64,000 nucleotides of DNA, from contig NZ_FNTQ01000001.1 in assembly GCF_900105755.1 (NCBI RefSeq), positions 992,001 to 1,056,000 of the forward strand, in the 5' to 3' direction. The position numbers and the translations under genes were made by a program. The DNA comes from Streptomyces sp. Ag109_O5-10 (lineage in GTDB: Bacteria > Actinomycetota > Actinomycetes > Streptomycetales > Streptomycetaceae). The notes under the pieces were generated by a model that saw only the letters and a list, made by a program, of their open reading frames with translations, was not told the DNA's origin and did no database searches. This document shows positions 62,398-64,000 of this stretch, one piece after another (the stretch's first letter is position 1; each line of letters starts with the position of its first letter).

Positions 62398-63921
62398 ATG
62401 ACCCGTTTCGCGGCGCCCGGCACCGAAGGCGCGATCGTCTCCTACCAGGCGCGCTACGACCACTTCATCGGCGGCGAGTGGGTGCCGCCGACCCGGGGGC
62501 AGTACTTCGAGAACCCGTCGCCGGTGAACGGGCAGCCGTTCACCGAGGTGGCGCGAGGCACCGCCGAGGACGTGGAGCGGGCGCTGGACGCGGCGCACGC
62601 GGCCGCGCCGGGCTGGGGCCGTACGTCGGTGACGGAGCGCTCCGACATCCTCCTGAAGATCGCCGACCGGATGGAGGCCCACCTCGAACCGCTCGCGGTC
62701 GCCGAGAGCTGGGAGAACGGGAAGCCGGTGCGAGAGACGCTGGCCGCCGACATCCCCCTGGCGATCGACCACTTCCGGTACTTCGCGGGGGCGATCCGCG
62801 CGCAGGAGGGTTCGCTGGGCGAGGTCGACGACGACACGGTGGCCTACCACTTCCACGAGCCGCTCGGAGTCGTCGCGCAGATCATCCCGTGGAACTTCCC
62901 GATCCTGATGGCCACCTGGAAGCTCGCACCGGCCCTCGCCGCCGGGAACGCGGTCGTCATCAAGCCCGCCGAGCAGACCCCGGCCTCCATCCACTACTGG
63001 ATGAGCCTGATCGCGGACCTGCTGCCGCCGGGCGTGGTGAACATCGTCAACGGCTTCGGTGTGGAGGCGGGCAAGCCGCTGGCGTCCAGCCCGCGGGTGG
63101 CGAAGGTCGCCTTCACCGGCGAGACCACCACCGGGCGGCTGATCATGCAGTACGCCTCGGAGAACATCAAACCGGTCACGCTCGAACTCGGCGGCAAGTC
63201 CCCGAACATCTTCTTCGACGACGTCTGGGCGCACGACGACGACTTCCGCGACAAGGCCCTCGAAGGGTTCACGATGTTCGCGCTCAACCAGGGCGAGGTC
63301 TGCACCTGCCCGTCCCGCGCCCTCGTCCAGCGCGGCCACTACGCCGAGTTCATGGAGGCGGCGGTCGCCCGCACCCGCCTCATCAAGCCGGGGCACCCGC
63401 TCGACACCGACACGATGATCGGCGCCCAGGCCTCCAACGACCAGCTGGAGAAGATCCTCTCCTACCTCGACATCGGCCGGCAGGAGGGCGCGAAGATCCT
63501 CACCGGCGGCGAACGCATCGAGCACGACGGCGAGCTGAAGGGCGGCTACTACGTCCAGCCGACCATCTTCGAGGGCGACAACCGGATGCGGATCTTCCAG
63601 GAGGAGATCTTCGGCCCGGTCGTCTCGGTGACGTCCTTCGACGACTTCGACGACGCGATCAAAATGGCCAACGACACCCTGTACGGCCTCGGCGCGGGTG
63701 TCTGGACCCGCGACATCAACACCGCCTACCGCGCGGGCCGTTCGATCCAGGCCGGCCGGGTGTGGACCAACTGCTACCACGCGTACCCGGCACATGCCGC
63801 GTTCGGCGGCTACAAGCAGTCGGGGATCGGCCGCGAGACGCACAAGATGATGCTGGAGCACTACCAGCAGACCAAGAATCTGCTGGTGTCATACTCGCCG
63901 AAGAAGCTCGGCTTCTTCTAG
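62398..63921 (+). CDS. NAD-dependent aldehyde dehydrogenase (ExaC/ThcA-like)
   Basis: A 507-residue ALDH of full length. [34 protein letters not shown] binds the nicotinamide cofactor, [11 protein letters not shown] gives the NAD loop, [11 protein letters not shown] has the general-base Glu, and [11 protein letters not shown] has the catalytic Cys. The double Cys (CTC) and the [14 protein letters not shown] start resemble acetaldehyde/chloroacetaldehyde dehydrogenases of the ExaC/ThcA group. It oxidises short aldehydes to acids with NAD+. It sits downstream of its GAF regulator and ends at a strong terminator. Confidence 0.95.
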   Translation: MTRFAAPGTEGAIVSYQARYDHFIGGEWVPPTRGQYFENPSPVNGQPFTEVARGTAEDVERALDAAHAAAPGWGRTSVTERSDILLKIADRMEAHLEPLAVAESWENGKPVRETLAADIPLAIDHFRYFAGAIRAQEGSLGEVDDDTVAYHFHEPLGVVAQIIPWNFPILMATWKLAPALAAGNAVVIKPAEQTPASIHYWMSLIADLLPPGVVNIVNGFGVEAGKPLASSPRVAKVAFTGETTTGRLIMQYASENIKPVTLELGGKSPNIFFDDVWAHDDDFRDKALEGFTMFALNQGEVCTCPSRALVQRGHYAEFMEAAVARTRLIKPGHPLDTDTMIGAQASNDQLEKILSYLDIGRQEGAKILTGGERIEHDGELKGGYYVQPTIFEGDNRMRIFQEEIFGPVVSVTSFDDFDDAIKMANDTLYGLGAGVWTRDINTAYRAGRSIQAGRVWTNCYHAYPAHAAFGGYKQSGIGRETHKMMLEHYQQTKNLLVSYSPKKLGFF

Positions 63922-63934
63922 AGGCACGAGGAAA

Positions 63935-63968
63935 GGCGCCTGACCTGGGGTTTCACCCGTCAGGCGCC
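63935..63968 (+). terminator. terminator of the aldehyde dehydrogenase gene
   Basis: GGCGCCTGAC (63935-63944) pairs with GTCAGGCGCC (63959-63968), a perfect 10-bp stem. The loop holds a further GGG/CCC stem. It lies 13 bases after the stop codon and is followed by a CTT-containing run. Confidence 0.9.
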
Positions 63969-64000
63969 CTTCGTGCAACCCACTCTCGACCGGGCCCGAC

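Overview
The window is very GC-rich DNA with strong third-position GC bias, GTG/TTG starts and ATGA/GTGA gene overlaps. It carries actinomycete hallmarks: a conservon (sensor kinase, roadblock, DUF742, GTPase), DUF5709 and DUF6397-like proteins, DasR-like operators, a TTA-containing secreted hydrolase and a type B L31. I read it as a Streptomyces chromosome. From memory only, the ABC pair - rpmE2 - helicase - conservon - xylAB - aldehyde dehydrogenase order recalls the xylA neighbourhood of S. coelicolor.

Layout. 1-7941: a tightly overlapping operon with the end of a large unrecognised protein, a MoxR AAA+ ATPase, a fused DUF5682-like/VWA protein and a SWIM zinc-finger protein. The set resembles the E. 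coli yehLMPQ module. 8106-9711: a LuxR regulator overlapping a SAM methyltransferase. 9736-15077 (minus): a compact run of five genes that looks like a small cryptic biosynthetic cluster: Fe(II)/2OG dioxygenase, GT-A-like protein, ornithine-decarboxylase-like PLP enzyme, GNAT acetyltransferase and MFS exporter. It diverges from a secreted-glycan/GlcNAc region (NagZ-like GH3, GH76 mannanase). Two DasR-like palindromes lie in the shared intergenic region.

18.5-30.4 kb: YjbQ, a flavin monooxygenase-like enzyme, an MltG paralogue, an ABC exporter with a divergent MarR regulator, a PNGase A-like secreted amidase, an M1 peptidase, an SLT+amidase fusion and an L,D-transpeptidase lipoprotein. This is mostly cell-envelope and extracellular degradation. 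30.6-35.5 kb: a heterodimeric ABC exporter with one degenerate ATP site, and a D-cysteine desulfhydrase/ACC deaminase family enzyme. 35.4-42.8 kb: small conserved actinobacterial proteins, rpmE2, a membrane-bound DUF457-type protein, a Ski2-like RNA helicase, acyl-CoA thioesterase II and a DUF6397-like protein.

42.9-48.7 kb: a solitary roadblock protein, a PPOX-fold protein and a complete conservon headed by an MHYT membrane protein. 48.8-53.3 kb: a methyltransferase, small hypotheticals, a secreted alpha/beta hydrolase with a TTA codon and an LPSx-repeat membrane protein. 53.5-57.6 kb: the xylose locus (xylA divergent from xylB, then a ROK regulator). 57.8-64 kb: an APC permease overlapping an acetamidase/formamidase, a Tat-exported amidase, a GAF regulator and an aldehyde dehydrogenase closed by a clear terminator.

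The best candidate for something undescribed is the 9.7-15.1 kb cluster with its shared DasR-type control region. The MoxR/VWA/SWIM operon and the 32.4 kb repeat-tailed ABC transporter are next. No tRNA, rRNA, CRISPR array or insertion sequence was recognised.
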